From contig NZ_ATXB01000001.1 of the NCBI RefSeq assembly GCF_000421465.1, positions 496,001-560,000 of the forward strand: DNA of 64,000 nt, written 5' to 3'. Within the stretch, counting starts at the first letter, position 1. Every line of letters begins with the position of its first letter. Of the stretch, positions 29,450-38,050 are shown in pieces. This stretch comes from Methylohalobius crimeensis 10Ki (GTDB lineage: Bacteria > Pseudomonadota > Gammaproteobacteria > Methylococcales > Methylothermaceae). Both the position numbers and the translations under genes were made by a program. A model generated the notes under the pieces. It searched no databases. It saw only the letters and a program-made list of their open reading frames with translations, and was not told the DNA's origin.

Positions 29450-29465
29450 ACCTGTAATTGCAGGT
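29450..29465. promoter_or_regulatory. Palindrome ACCTG-N6-CAGGT upstream of the peroxidase gene
   Basis: The perfect 5-bp dyad ACCTGTAATTGCAGGT lies in an AT-rich stretch (ATATAT before, TTTATAAAT after), 95 nt upstream of the di-haem peroxidase start. Its size suits a dimeric regulator near a promoter. No regulator family was identified. Confidence 0.35.
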
Positions 29466-29559
29466 TTATAAATGCGTGTGCTTCAATATGAAAGTACCCG
29501 AATAAGAATCAAAATCCTCATGCGAGCCTTGAGGGTTCATCATAAAAGGAGGCTGAGAC

Positions 29560-30597
29560 ATGTTCGACATGAAACCTTTGTTGACCGTAGTGGCGTTGGC
29601 GAGCGTCACCCATTCGGCGGGAGCGATCCAGTGGCAGCCGCTGCCGGAGGAGGCACCGGCGCCGGCCGACAATCCCACCACGCCGGCCAAGGTCGAATTG
29701 GGGAAAATCCTCTATTTCGATCCGCGTCTGTCTTCCACCGGGACCTTCTCGTGCAATTCCTGTCACAACGTGATGGCGGGCGGGGACGACAACCGTCCAT
29801 TTGCCGCCGGGGTTCACGGTCAAACCGGGGGACGCAGCGCGCCGACCGTTTGGAATTCCGCTTTTCACGCGACCCAATTCTGGGACGGGCGCGCGGCCAG
29901 CCTCGAGGATCAAGCGCGCGGTCCGGTCACCAACCCCGTCGAAATGGGCATGAAGGGTTGGGATGACGTGGTCGCCCGTTTGAAGCAGGTTCCCGGCTAT
30001 CCCGATTTGTTTAAGGAGGCATTCGGCGCCGATGCCGAAATCACCGAGGACAACGCGGTCAAGGCGATCGCCGCATACGAGCGCACCTTGATCACGCCCA
30101 ACAGCCCCTACGATCGTTATGTAAAGGGCGACAAGTCCGCTTTGTCGGAGCAACAAGTGCGGGGGATGCAGACCTTCGCCGAGGTGGGGTGCGTCGGCTG
30201 CCACTCGGGTCCGGCTTTCAGCGGTCAGATGAAGCAGGGGGCCGGCGTGTTCCAGAAATTCCCCGTCTTCGATAACGCCTTTTTCGAGCGCAAGTACAAC
30301 TTCAAGGAAGATCTGGGTCGCTACGAGGTGACCCAGGACGATGCCGACAAGCACCTGTTCAAGGTGCCGACCTTGCGCAACGTCGCTTTGACCGCACCTT
30401 ATTTCCATAACGGTTCGGTCAAGACCTTGGATCAGGCGGTTCGGGTGATGGGTAAACTGCAGCTCAATCGGAGTCTGACCGATCAGCAGGTGGAAGACAT
30501 CTCGGCGTTCCTGAACGGCTTGACCGGAGAATTCCCCGAACAGGAGATGCCGCGTCTGCCGGTGACTCCGGGAAAGACCTTCGACTACGTCAAATAA
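29560..30597 (+). CDS. Di-haem cytochrome c peroxidase / MauG family
   Basis: A 345-residue periplasmic protein with a signal peptide (LLTVVALASVTHSAGA) and two CxxCH sites, CNSCH at residue 65 and CVGCH at residue 211. Other bacterial peroxidase features are GKILYFDPRLSSTGTFSCNS, FWDGRA and KVPTLRNVALTAPYFHNG. The group reduces hydrogen peroxide with electrons from c-type cytochromes, while MauG relatives modify proteins. A classic AAGGAGG site lies 7 nt upstream of the ATG. The gene is monocistronic and ends before a hairpin. Copper-regulated peroxidases of this superfamily are known in methanotrophs, but specific function is undecided. Confidence 0.9.
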   Translation: MFDMKPLLTVVALASVTHSAGAIQWQPLPEEAPAPADNPTTPAKVELGKILYFDPRLSSTGTFSCNSCHNVMAGGDDNRPFAAGVHGQTGGRSAPTVWNSAFHATQFWDGRAASLEDQARGPVTNPVEMGMKGWDDVVARLKQVPGYPDLFKEAFGADAEITEDNAVKAIAAYERTLITPNSPYDRYVKGDKSALSEQQVRGMQTFAEVGCVGCHSGPAFSGQMKQGAGVFQKFPVFDNAFFERKYNFKEDLGRYEVTQDDADKHLFKVPTLRNVALTAPYFHNGSVKTLDQAVRVMGKLQLNRSLTDQQVEDISAFLNGLTGEFPEQEMPRLPVTPGKTFDYVK

Positions 30598-30609
30598 TCC
30601 ATGACTGGA

Positions 30610-30633
30610 GGGGCGGACACGTAGGTCTGCCCC
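30610..30633. terminator. Hairpin between the peroxidase and methyltransferase genes
   Basis: GGGGCGGAC (30610-30618) pairs with GTCTGCCCC (30625-30633), 9 bp with one G-T pair and a 6-nt loop. It lies between convergent genes and can end transcription from both sides. There is no marked T-run. Confidence 0.5.
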
Positions 30634-30653
30634 CACCCAGCGCCTGTCGCGGT

Positions 30654-31337
30654 TCAGAGCAACCGGCCGTGAACGGCCAGATGACGATCGCTGACTTTTT
30701 CCACTCGAAAATCTTCCAACCCGGCCGCGCGTAATTGATCTCCAATTTCGGCCGGGGTAAAGGCGGCACAGAGGGAGTTGTAAAAGTCCCGGCGTAAAAT
30801 TTCCGGCGCCTCCGCCGTGTATCGCGCCACCAGTTGGCGGGCTTTTTCCTTGCTTGCCGGTCTTGCCAGATCCATCATCAAGACCGCCGCTCCCGGAAAT
30901 CCCCGGCGACGGATTTCCCGCCACAAAATGGTGGGATCCGGGAGGTGGTGGAGCAGGCTGTTGCTGAGGATCGTGTCGTAGCGGCGAGGCAATCGTTCGG
31001 TGGGAATGCGTGCCTTGCGGAAATCCACCCCCGGGACGAGCGCCGGTCGGCGGTTTCGCCTGCGGCGGGCGATGGCCAGCATCGCCTCCGCGCCGTCGAT
31101 GCCGGTCAGTCGGCAGTCCGGATGGCGTTCGGCGAAACTGAGCGTGATCTCTCCGGGACCGCAGCCGATGTCCAATCCATGTGCGGGTCGATGACCGGGG
31201 AAGTAACGCTCGAACAATTCCAAAAACAGGGTATTGGCCTCCTGGAAATCGGCCTCGGCATAGGCTTTGGCCTGAAGCGGTTCGTCCATCAACTCGGGTT
31301 CGGGGATTCGGATCCGCAGATCGTCATGGCTATGCAT
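30654..31337 (-). CDS. Class I SAM-dependent methyltransferase, substrate unknown
   Basis: A 227-residue Rossmann methyltransferase. Motif I is GLDIGCGPGEITLSFAE near residue 54, motif II ends in GIDGAEAMLAIARR, and a YDTILSNSLLHHLPDP motif IV/V segment follows. The family resembles small-molecule methyltransferases of the Methyltransf_11/25 type. It stands alone, convergent with the peroxidase gene and next to repeat copy B. No substrate can be assigned. Confidence 0.8.
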   Translation of the reverse strand: MHSHDDLRIRIPEPELMDEPLQAKAYAEADFQEANTLFLELFERYFPGHRPAHGLDIGCGPGEITLSFAERHPDCRLTGIDGAEAMLAIARRRRNRRPALVPGVDFRKARIPTERLPRRYDTILSNSLLHHLPDPTILWREIRRRGFPGAAVLMMDLARPASKEKARQLVARYTAEAPEILRRDFYNSLCAAFTPAEIGDQLRAAGLEDFRVEKVSDRHLAVHGRLL

Positions 31338-31357
31338 GAGAGAGGCTCCAAAACTTG

Positions 31358-31516
31358 GGCTCTGTTGACATTTGCAAGGAAGAGCCGGAGAGAGCGCTCC
31401 GGGACCGTTCGCAGCAGGGATGCTGCGATTCGAGCGTACATGGATGTATTTACAGCGTGTTCCGGAGCGCTCTCTCCGGCTCCCTCAATGAGTGTTTGGA
31501 ACAACTAAATGTCAAC
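31358..31516 (+). repeat. Palindromic MITE-like element, copy B
   Basis: A 159-bp element with inverted ends (TTGACATTT near the left, AAATGTCAA at the right). A perfect 21-bp inverted repeat (31382-31402 with 31462-31482, reading GAGCCGGAGAGAGCGCTC plus CGG) encloses a 59-nt loop containing the shared 29-nt core at 31432-31460. It closely matches copy C at 51852-52012. It fills the gap between the methyltransferase gene and miaB and holds no gene. Confidence 0.8.
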
Positions 31517-31616
31517 CCATCTTGGGCCAATTGTCGCCTACAAACGTCCCCCAGGGCAACACGGCAGTTTGATATAATTGCCTGCTTTCCGATTTTGATG
31601 TTTGATGGGATTTCAC

Positions 31617-32939
31617 ATGGCCCAAAAGCTTTATATCCAGACCTTCGGTTGCCAGATGAACGAATACGATTCGGGCAAGATGGGAGACGTGCTGCGCCAA
31701 TCCCACGGTCTGGAACGGACTCTCGATCCCGAGGAAGCCGATGTCTTGCTGCTGAATACCTGTTCCGTGCGGGAGAAGGCGCAGGAAAAGGTGTTTTCCC
31801 TCTTGGGCCGCTGGCGGCCGCTGAAAAAACGGCGGCCCGAGGTCATCATCGGCGTCGGCGGCTGTGTCGCCAGCCAGGAAGGCGAAACGGTCCAACAGCG
31901 AGCGCCCTATGTGGACATCGTCTTCGGTCCCCAGACTCTGCATCGCCTGCCGGAACTGTTGGAGCGGGTGCGTCGGGAGCGGCGGTCGGTCATGGACATC
32001 TCCTTTCCCGAAATCGAAAAATTCGATGCCTTGCCTCAGCCTCGCGCCGAGGGGGCGAAAGCGTACGTTTCGGTGATGGAAGGCTGCAGCAAGTACTGCA
32101 CCTATTGTGTGGTGCCTTATACCCGAGGCGCCGAAGTCAGCCGACCGGTGCGCGATGTGATCGAAGAGATCGAGGATTTAGCGCAGCAGGGAGTGAAAGA
32201 GGTCAACCTGCTAGGACAAAACGTCAACGCCTATCGGGGCGAGAGTGAAGACGGCGAGGAGACCGACTTGGCGCTGTTGTTGTTCGAAGTGGCCGCCATC
32301 GACGGGATCGAGCGGATCCGCTTTACCACTTCCCACCCGGCCGAGTTCGACGACAATCTGATCGAGGCGTTCGCCTCGATCCCGCAATTGGTCGATCATC
32401 TGCACCTGCCGGTTCAGTCGGGCAGCGACGCGGTATTGGCCCGAATGAAGCGCGGCTATACACGGCGCGAATACATGGAGAAAATCGAACGCCTGCGCCA
32501 GGTCCGGCCCAACCTTTCCTTGTCATCGGATTTCATCGTGGGCTTTCCCGGCGAGACGGAGGAAGAGTTCGAGCAAACCATGGATTTGATCGAACGGGTG
32601 GGATTCGATCATTCCTACAGTTTCATCTATAGTCCCCGCCCCGGAACCCCGGCGACCGAGCTGCCCGACGATGTGCCCCCGGCGGTGAAAAAAGCCCGCC
32701 TCAGCCGGCTGCAGCAGAGAATCCAGTCGATGGCCGCGGATATTTCCCGCGAAATGGTGGGCACCCGTCCCAGGATTCTGGTGGAAGGGGCTTCCCGAAA
32801 GAATCCGCGGGAATTGTGCGGACGCACCGAAAACAACCGGGTGGTGAACTTTCAGGGACCGTCTTCCTTGGTGGGACGCTTTGCCGAGGTGGTCATCGCC
32901 GACGCGCTGCCGAACTCCTTGCGGGGGCGATTGGTCTAA
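31617..32939 (+). CDS. miaB: tRNA-2-methylthio-N6-isopentenyladenosine synthase
   Basis: A 440-residue radical-SAM methylthiotransferase acting at A37 of tRNAs reading U-starting codons. The N-terminal domain holds three cluster cysteines ([20 protein letters not shown]). The radical SAM motif is CSKYCTYC near residue 155, and a C-terminal TRAM domain ends the protein. A -10-like TATAAT is at 31573-31578. An ATG at 31605 is an alternative start, but [15 protein letters not shown] at 31617 fits the family. It heads the miaB-ybeZ-ybeY-ybeX-lnt series. Confidence 0.95.
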   Translation: MAQKLYIQTFGCQMNEYDSGKMGDVLRQSHGLERTLDPEEADVLLLNTCSVREKAQEKVFSLLGRWRPLKKRRPEVIIGVGGCVASQEGETVQQRAPYVDIVFGPQTLHRLPELLERVRRERRSVMDISFPEIEKFDALPQPRAEGAKAYVSVMEGCSKYCTYCVVPYTRGAEVSRPVRDVIEEIEDLAQQGVKEVNLLGQNVNAYRGESEDGEETDLALLLFEVAAIDGIERIRFTTSHPAEFDDNLIEAFASIPQLVDHLHLPVQSGSDAVLARMKRGYTRREYMEKIERLRQVRPNLSLSSDFIVGFPGETEEEFEQTMDLIERVGFDHSYSFIYSPRPGTPATELPDDVPPAVKKARLSRLQQRIQSMAADISREMVGTRPRILVEGASRKNPRELCGRTENNRVVNFQGPSSLVGRFAEVVIADALPNSLRGRLV

Positions 32940-32982
32940 GTTATGCTGAGGAAAACTTGGATAGAGGTGTTAAACCAGCCCT

Positions 32983-34002
32983 ATGGGGCTTAATTCTTAC
33001 CCATTGACAGACGAATCTACCACGCTGCAAATTACCTTGGAGCCCGCGGATAACCGGCGTTTGGCCAATCTTTGCGGGCAATACGACGAAAACCTGAAAC
33101 AAATCGAACAACGCCTCGGCGTGGAAATCGCCAGCCGCGGCAATCGATTCCGGATCATTGGCTTGAGTCAGCCGGCGGAAGCGGCTTCCCTCCTTATCCG
33201 CAACTTGTTTCAAGCGACCACTTCGGAAACCATCACTCCCGAGCACGTGCATTTGTCGCTGCAAAACTCCAGCGTCAATGCGCTATTGGATGCGGAGGAG
33301 GCGTCCGAGGTCGAAGCGCCGGTCGTCATCCGTACGCGCAAGGCGTTGATCAAAGCGCGGGGACCCAACCAGCAACGTTATTTGAAAAACATTCTTTCTC
33401 TCGACGTCAACTTCGGCATCGGGCCGGCGGGAACGGGAAAAACCTATCTGGCGGTGGCCTGTGCGGTGGCGGCATTGGAAGAAGAAGTGGTCAAACGCTT
33501 GGTATTGACCCGTCCGGCGGTGGAAGCCGGGGAACGGTTGGGATTTCTGCCGGGCGATATGGCGCAGAAGGTCGACCCCTACCTGCGGCCGCTTTACGAT
33601 GCGCTGTATGAAATGCTGGGTTTCGACCGCGTCCTGAAACTGATCGAACGCAATGTCATCGAGGTGGCGCCGTTGGCTTTCATGCGCGGGCGGACCCTGA
33701 ACGACTCGTTCATCATCCTGGACGAGGCTCAAAATACCACCATCGAACAGATCAAAATGTTTCTGACCCGGGTGGGGTTCGGTTCCACCGCGGTGATCAC
33801 CGGGGACGTGACCCAGGTGGATTTGCCCAAAGGTCGGCCCTCGGGACTCAAGCACGTGCTCGAGGTCCTGAAAGGGGTCGAGGGAATCGGTTTTACCTAT
33901 TTCGATGCGAACGACGTGGTGCGCCACCCCTTGGTCCAGCGCATCGTCGCCGCCTACGAGGCCCATGAGAAACGGCAGCAACGTTTGGCGTCAGGAGATT
34001 GA
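32983..34002 (+). CDS. ybeZ: PhoH-like ATPase YbeZ
   Basis: A 339-residue P-loop protein of the PhoH family. Walker A is [11 protein letters not shown] near residue 147 and Walker B is [11 protein letters not shown] near residue 243; an N-terminal KH-like region precedes the ATPase core. It acts with YbeY in ribosome and rRNA quality control. Its stop is directly followed by the ybeY start (GTG at 34004). Confidence 0.93.
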   Translation: MGLNSYPLTDESTTLQITLEPADNRRLANLCGQYDENLKQIEQRLGVEIASRGNRFRIIGLSQPAEAASLLIRNLFQATTSETITPEHVHLSLQNSSVNALLDAEEASEVEAPVVIRTRKALIKARGPNQQRYLKNILSLDVNFGIGPAGTGKTYLAVACAVAALEEEVVKRLVLTRPAVEAGERLGFLPGDMAQKVDPYLRPLYDALYEMLGFDRVLKLIERNVIEVAPLAFMRGRTLNDSFIILDEAQNTTIEQIKMFLTRVGFGSTAVITGDVTQVDLPKGRPSGLKHVLEVLKGVEGIGFTYFDANDVVRHPLVQRIVAAYEAHEKRQQRLASGD

Positions 34003-34003
34003 C

Positions 34004-34468
34004 GTGACCGCTTGCGTCGATATTCAGATCCGGTGCGATCACCCTTGTCCATCCGAGGAGAAGCTGCGCCAATGGGTCGATGCGGCTTTAGAGGGAAAGT
34101 CGGCCGAAGTTTCCCTGGCGATCGTGGACGAGGCGGAAATCACCGTCCTCAACCAGCGCTATCGCCATCGGAACCGTCCCACCAATGTCCTCAGCTTTCC
34201 GTTCGAAGCCCCCGCCGGCGTGCCGCTGGCGTTTCTCGGAGACGTGGTGATCTGCGCGCCGGTGGTCGCTCGCGAGGCGCAAGCCCAGGGCAAGACGGAA
34301 GCGGCTCACTGGGCCCATATGGTGGTCCATGGGGTGCTGCATTTGCGCGGTTTCGACCATATCGCTACGGAGGAGGCGGAAATGATGGAGTCCCTCGAAA
34401 GGAAAATTTTGTCCCAGCTGGGTTTTGAAGATCCCTATTTGTCGATTGAGGTAATTGAACGATCATGA
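34004..34468 (+). CDS. ybeY: Endoribonuclease YbeY
   Basis: A 154-residue zinc metallo-RNase needed for 16S rRNA 3'-end maturation and 70S quality control. The zinc motif HGVLHLRGFDH (H-x3-H-x5-H) is intact, with RPTNVLSFPFE before it. Start is GTG 34004, chosen because AGGAG lies 6 nt upstream and only 1 nt separates it from the ybeZ stop. The frame is open upstream inside ybeZ, but that part is a shadow. Its stop overlaps the ybeX start by 4 nt. Confidence 0.94.
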   Translation: MTACVDIQIRCDHPCPSEEKLRQWVDAALEGKSAEVSLAIVDEAEITVLNQRYRHRNRPTNVLSFPFEAPAGVPLAFLGDVVICAPVVAREAQAQGKTEAAHWAHMVVHGVLHLRGFDHIATEEAEMMESLERKILSQLGFEDPYLSIEVIERS

Positions 34469-35334
34469 ACGACGAGCAGGCCGATGAGATAAGCGACTCA
34501 AAAAATTGGGTCGAACGTTTGAGTCATTTCTTTTCCGGCGAACCCAAGACCCGCGACGATTTGATGGAAATCTTGCGGGATGCTCAAAAACGCGAACTCC
34601 TCGACAGCGAGGCCTTGCCCATGATCGAAGGGGTGTTGAAGGTCTCCGAATTGCGGGTGCGCGACGTGATGGTGCCGCGGGCGCAGATGGCCGTACTCCA
34701 TCAAGACGCTTCCCTGGAAGACATTCTCTCGGTGGTAATCGATACCGCCCATTCCCGATTCCCGGTGAGCGGCGAAGACCGCAGCCAGGTGGTTGGGATT
34801 TTGTTGGCCAAGGATTTGCTGCCCTACGTCCTGCGCCGGAAATTCAACATTCCCGTCAAAAGACTGATGCGGCGCGCCTTGTTCGTTCCCGAAAGCAAGC
34901 GTCTCAACGTGATGTTGCGCGAGTTCCGGATGCGCCGCCAACACATGGCCATCGTCATCGACGAGTACGGCGCCGCCGCGGGTCTGGTGACGATCGAGAA
35001 TATTCTGGAACAAATCGTGGGAGATATCGCCGACGAACACGATCTGGAGGAAGAGTACATCTTCCGGCGCAGCAATCGAGTCTTTACCGTCAAGGCGATT
35101 ACCCCGATCGAAGAGTTCAATGCCTATTTCGATACCGACTTCAGCGCCGAGGATTTCGATACCATCGGCGGGATGATCGTCCACACCTTGGGATACGTCC
35201 CCAAGCGGGGGGAACAGGTGGCATTGGATTCGTTCTTGTTCGAGGTGCTGCGCGCCAACAAGCGCCGAGTCCATTTATTGAAGGTGAAGCTGAAGGAGCC
35301 CGACACGAAGCACGGCTACGACATGGAGGCCTGA
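34465..35334 (+). CDS. ybeX: CBS-domain/CorC-type transporter-associated protein YbeX
   Basis: A 289-residue soluble CorC/HlyC-family protein. It carries two CBS domains (VRDVMVPRAQMAVL through the LMRRALFVPES region, and an MAIVIDEYGAAAGLVTIEN segment) and a C-terminal CorC_HlyC domain (DFDTIGGMIVHTLGYVPKRG). The family is linked to Mg/Co efflux and ribosome metabolism. It overlaps ybeY at the start and ends 2 nt before the lnt GTG. Confidence 0.9.
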   Translation: MNDEQADEISDSKNWVERLSHFFSGEPKTRDDLMEILRDAQKRELLDSEALPMIEGVLKVSELRVRDVMVPRAQMAVLHQDASLEDILSVVIDTAHSRFPVSGEDRSQVVGILLAKDLLPYVLRRKFNIPVKRLMRRALFVPESKRLNVMLREFRMRRQHMAIVIDEYGAAAGLVTIENILEQIVGDIADEHDLEEEYIFRRSNRVFTVKAITPIEEFNAYFDTDFSAEDFDTIGGMIVHTLGYVPKRGEQVALDSFLFEVLRANKRRVHLLKVKLKEPDTKHGYDMEA

Positions 35335-35336
35335 TT

Positions 35337-36881
35337 GTGCTGGCCGGTTATCGGGCCCAATTGTTCCAGGCGCTGATTGCAGGTGCCTTGCTTCCTTTCG
35401 CTTTCGCCCCCTATGGCCAGTCATGGCTGGCGCCTCTGGTTTTGGCCTGGCTTTTCCATCTGATATGGCGGCAGACGCCTTGCCCGCGTCGGGCGTTCGC
35501 CCTGGGCTATCTATTCGGCCTGGGGCAATTCGGGGTCGGGGTTTGGTGGGTGTATGTGAGCATGCATCGATACAGCGGCGCCGGGGTTGCGGCGGCGGGC
35601 GGGTTGACGGTGCTGCTGGTCGCCTTTCTCGCCTTGTATCCGGCCGTGGCGAGCGCGTTCACCGGTTGGTTGTTCAAGCGCAACGCAAAGGGCTGGGAAG
35701 CCGACCCCGCGAACTGGCGGCCGATGTTGGTCTTGCCGTCCATATGGATTGGGGTGGAATGGTTGCGAGGATGGCTGTTGACCGGTTTTCCCTGGCTCGA
35801 GGTGGGCTACAGCCAGATCGATGCCCCCCTGGCCGGATTCGCGCCCTTGGTGGGGGAATACGGAACCGGCTGGCTGACCGTGCTGACCGCCGCAGTGCTG
35901 TGGGCGATTTGGCGCGCGAAAGCTCTCCCAACGCAAAATCGCCAAGCGGGCCATTGGGTCGCGGTGGCGGTAATCCTCTGGCTGGCGGGGGCGGGTTTCA
36001 AAGCCGTTCCTTGGACCCAACCCGCCGGCGATCCTTTTCGAGTCGCTCTCCTTCAGGGCGATATTTCCCAAGATCTCAAGTGGCGGCCGGAGACCCGAAG
36101 GCGGATTTTGGCCGCCTATCTGGACATGACCCGCCGGAACTGGGGGGCGGATTTGATCGTCTGGCCGGAGACCGCCGTGCCGGCGTTTTATCATCAAGTT
36201 CGGGAAGGATTGTTCCTGCCTCTGGAGCGGGAAGCCGCAGCTCGGGGAAGCGATTTGCTCGTCGGCGTGCCGATGCTGGAATCGGCGACGGATCGTTACT
36301 ACAACGCCTTGATCGGTCTGGGCGAGGCATCCGGACGTTACTATAAGCGGCATTTGGTGCCGTTCGGGGAGTTTTTGCCCTTGCGTTCGCTTTTGGGGTT
36401 CATTCTGGAGGTGCTCCAAATTCCCCTGTCCGACTTCAGTGCCGGCGACGACGATCAAGCATTGATCGTAGCGGCCGGTTTTCCGGTGGCGGCGACCATC
36501 TGCTACGAGGATGCCTTCGCCCGCGACGCCTTGGTGGGACTGCCGGAGGCCGCCTACATGGTCAATGTCAGCAACGACGCTTGGTTCGGCGATACGATCG
36601 CGCCCCATCAGCACCTGCAAATGGCCAGAATGCGGGCATTGGAAGGGGGGCGCTATTTGCTCCGCGCCACCAACACCGGGATCACCGCAGTGATCGATTC
36701 AAGGGGGAAGGTGAAGGCGCAGGCGGCTTCTTTCGTTCGGACTTCCTTGACGGAAACCATCGTTCCCTTGGCCGGAGCGACCCCCTATGTGATTTGGGGC
36801 GATTGGCCATTGTGGCTGGGGATGTTGGGAATCTTGGGTTGGGTGGTGTTCGATCGAAAGAAGGGCAATGCAACCGAATAG
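35337..36881 (+). CDS. lnt: Apolipoprotein N-acyltransferase
   Basis: A 514-residue inner-membrane enzyme that adds the third acyl chain to lipoproteins. N-terminal TM segments (residues ~1-215) precede a periplasmic nitrilase-like domain with the catalytic triad E278 (WPETAVP), K337 (YYKRHLVPFGE) and C389 (ICYED); the E. coli triad is E267, K335, C387. A final TM segment ends the protein. Start GTG 35337 is chosen because GGAGG lies 7 nt upstream and the ybeX stop is adjacent. The end of the gene is followed by repeat material. Confidence 0.95.
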   Translation: MLAGYRAQLFQALIAGALLPFAFAPYGQSWLAPLVLAWLFHLIWRQTPCPRRAFALGYLFGLGQFGVGVWWVYVSMHRYSGAGVAAAGGLTVLLVAFLALYPAVASAFTGWLFKRNAKGWEADPANWRPMLVLPSIWIGVEWLRGWLLTGFPWLEVGYSQIDAPLAGFAPLVGEYGTGWLTVLTAAVLWAIWRAKALPTQNRQAGHWVAVAVILWLAGAGFKAVPWTQPAGDPFRVALLQGDISQDLKWRPETRRRILAAYLDMTRRNWGADLIVWPETAVPAFYHQVREGLFLPLEREAAARGSDLLVGVPMLESATDRYYNALIGLGEASGRYYKRHLVPFGEFLPLRSLLGFILEVLQIPLSDFSAGDDDQALIVAAGFPVAATICYEDAFARDALVGLPEAAYMVNVSNDAWFGDTIAPHQHLQMARMRALEGGRYLLRATNTGITAVIDSRGKVKAQAASFVRTSLTETIVPLAGATPYVIWGDWPLWLGMLGILGWVVFDRKKGNATE

Positions 36882-37123
36882 ATGGGGTTCTGTTTTTTGA
36901 TACCACCCTCCTCACCCCGACCCTTGTATGTTTTGTGACAGACTCGTTCGGAAAGAGTGTCGCACAAAAGTATGGGTCCCCTTCTCCCTCTTGGAGGGAG
37001 AAGGTTAGGATGAGGGTGGATCTAATTGAAATAAAAGGTATTTTGTGATTTAAACCACCCTCACCCTGGCCCTCTCCCGCCAGCGGGAGAGGGAGATAGG
37101 AGGGTTTGTGAAACGTCTGCGGA
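36882..37123. repeat. Intergenic repeat region with element E2 (copy of E1 interior)
   Basis: A 242-nt gap between convergent lnt and mtd genes. Bases 36998-37036 repeat the E1 block at 16601-16639 almost exactly (GAGAAGGTTRGGATGAGGGT, then GGATCTAATTGAAAT). A palindrome CCCTCTCCCGC-CA-GCGGGAGAGGG lies at 37070-37093. A degenerate left part includes a second dyad near 36981-37002. The terminal inverted repeats of E1 are decayed here. No gene is present. Confidence 0.7.
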
Positions 37124-38029
37124 TTACACCAATCTCCGGGCCCGGGTGAAGGCTTCCCGGAAGTCGAAGTACACGTGTTCTTCGGTGCGGAGAAGATCCC
37201 GCAGCATGGCGTTCTGAAGCTTGTATTTGATGCCGCCCACGGCCAGGGGGCCGACGCTCACCGCATCGGGGCTGTTGGGCGTGGTGGACAGGGGAGCGCC
37301 CATGTCCTTCGCTTTCACGCCTTCGACTCCCGCCGGCGGGACGGCGTTGACGTCTCCGACCACTTTCAGCCGGGTGGTATCTTCGAGCATTTCCTTATCC
37401 AATACCTGGATGCCGGCCTTGGTGGTATTGAAGAGGATGTCGGCGCGGTTGACCAGCCACGACTTGCTGGCGCCGGAACTGGAAAAAGTGCCTTTCAGAT
37501 GGCAGCCGCAGCGACGGCTGTATTCCGCGGCGGTCTGCATGGCGGTGTCCAGGCTCAAATGGTCCACCAGGGTTACGTCGGCCCCGGCCAGGGAGGCGAT
37601 GACCCCGGTGGAGATGCCCACCGGTCCGGTGCCGCCGAAAACAACTGCCCGGCAGTCTTTCATTTCCAGGTCGTGTTTTTCCTTGAGCTGCTTCTCCACC
37701 GAGGCGACCAAGGCGGTGGCGGTGGTGAAGGCGCCGGAAGGATCGGCCAGAACCGATACCTCGAACGGCGGGACCATGGCTTTCTTGACGGTTTCCATCA
37801 TATCCAGGGCGATACCGATGTCGCGGCCACCGATGAAAATAGCGGTTTCCTTCACTCCCTTGGGTACGCGGGAAAAGATGATGTCCTGGGTCAGGCCGTA
37901 AACCTGGTCCGGCGACACGTTGGCGTGGGGGAAAATCATGTCGAAGCCCGCGTCCACCGCCATGTTGATGTCGAAGGGGCTGACTTGGGGGCGGGGGCTT
38001 AACATGTGGAGTACGGTTCGGGTGGTCAT
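37124..38029 (-). CDS. Methylene-H4MPT dehydrogenase family paralogue (MtdB/MtdC-like)
   Basis: A 301-residue protein of the methylotroph Mtd family. Shared family blocks are MLSPRPQVSPFDINMAVDAG, PPFEVSVLADPSGAFTTATA, the Rossmann loop GGTGPVGIS and DVNAVPPAGVEGV. After the second Rossmann strand it reads TLVDHLSLD, with an Asp where NADP enzymes have Gly-Arg, suggesting NAD preference. Compared with the neighbour upstream it is the more divergent copy. It lies 21 nt after that gene and is probably cotranscribed. It may be a second dehydrogenase (MtdC type), an isoenzyme or a pterin-related enzyme; the reaction is inferred. Confidence 0.8.
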   Translation of the reverse strand: MTTRTVLHMLSPRPQVSPFDINMAVDAGFDMIFPHANVSPDQVYGLTQDIIFSRVPKGVKETAIFIGGRDIGIALDMMETVKKAMVPPFEVSVLADPSGAFTTATALVASVEKQLKEKHDLEMKDCRAVVFGGTGPVGISTGVIASLAGADVTLVDHLSLDTAMQTAAEYSRRCGCHLKGTFSSSGASKSWLVNRADILFNTTKAGIQVLDKEMLEDTTRLKVVGDVNAVPPAGVEGVKAKDMGAPLSTTPNSPDAVSVGPLAVGGIKYKLQNAMLRDLLRTEEHVYFDFREAFTRARRLV

Positions 38030-38050
38030 GAATCGTTAGCCTCGTGGAAA

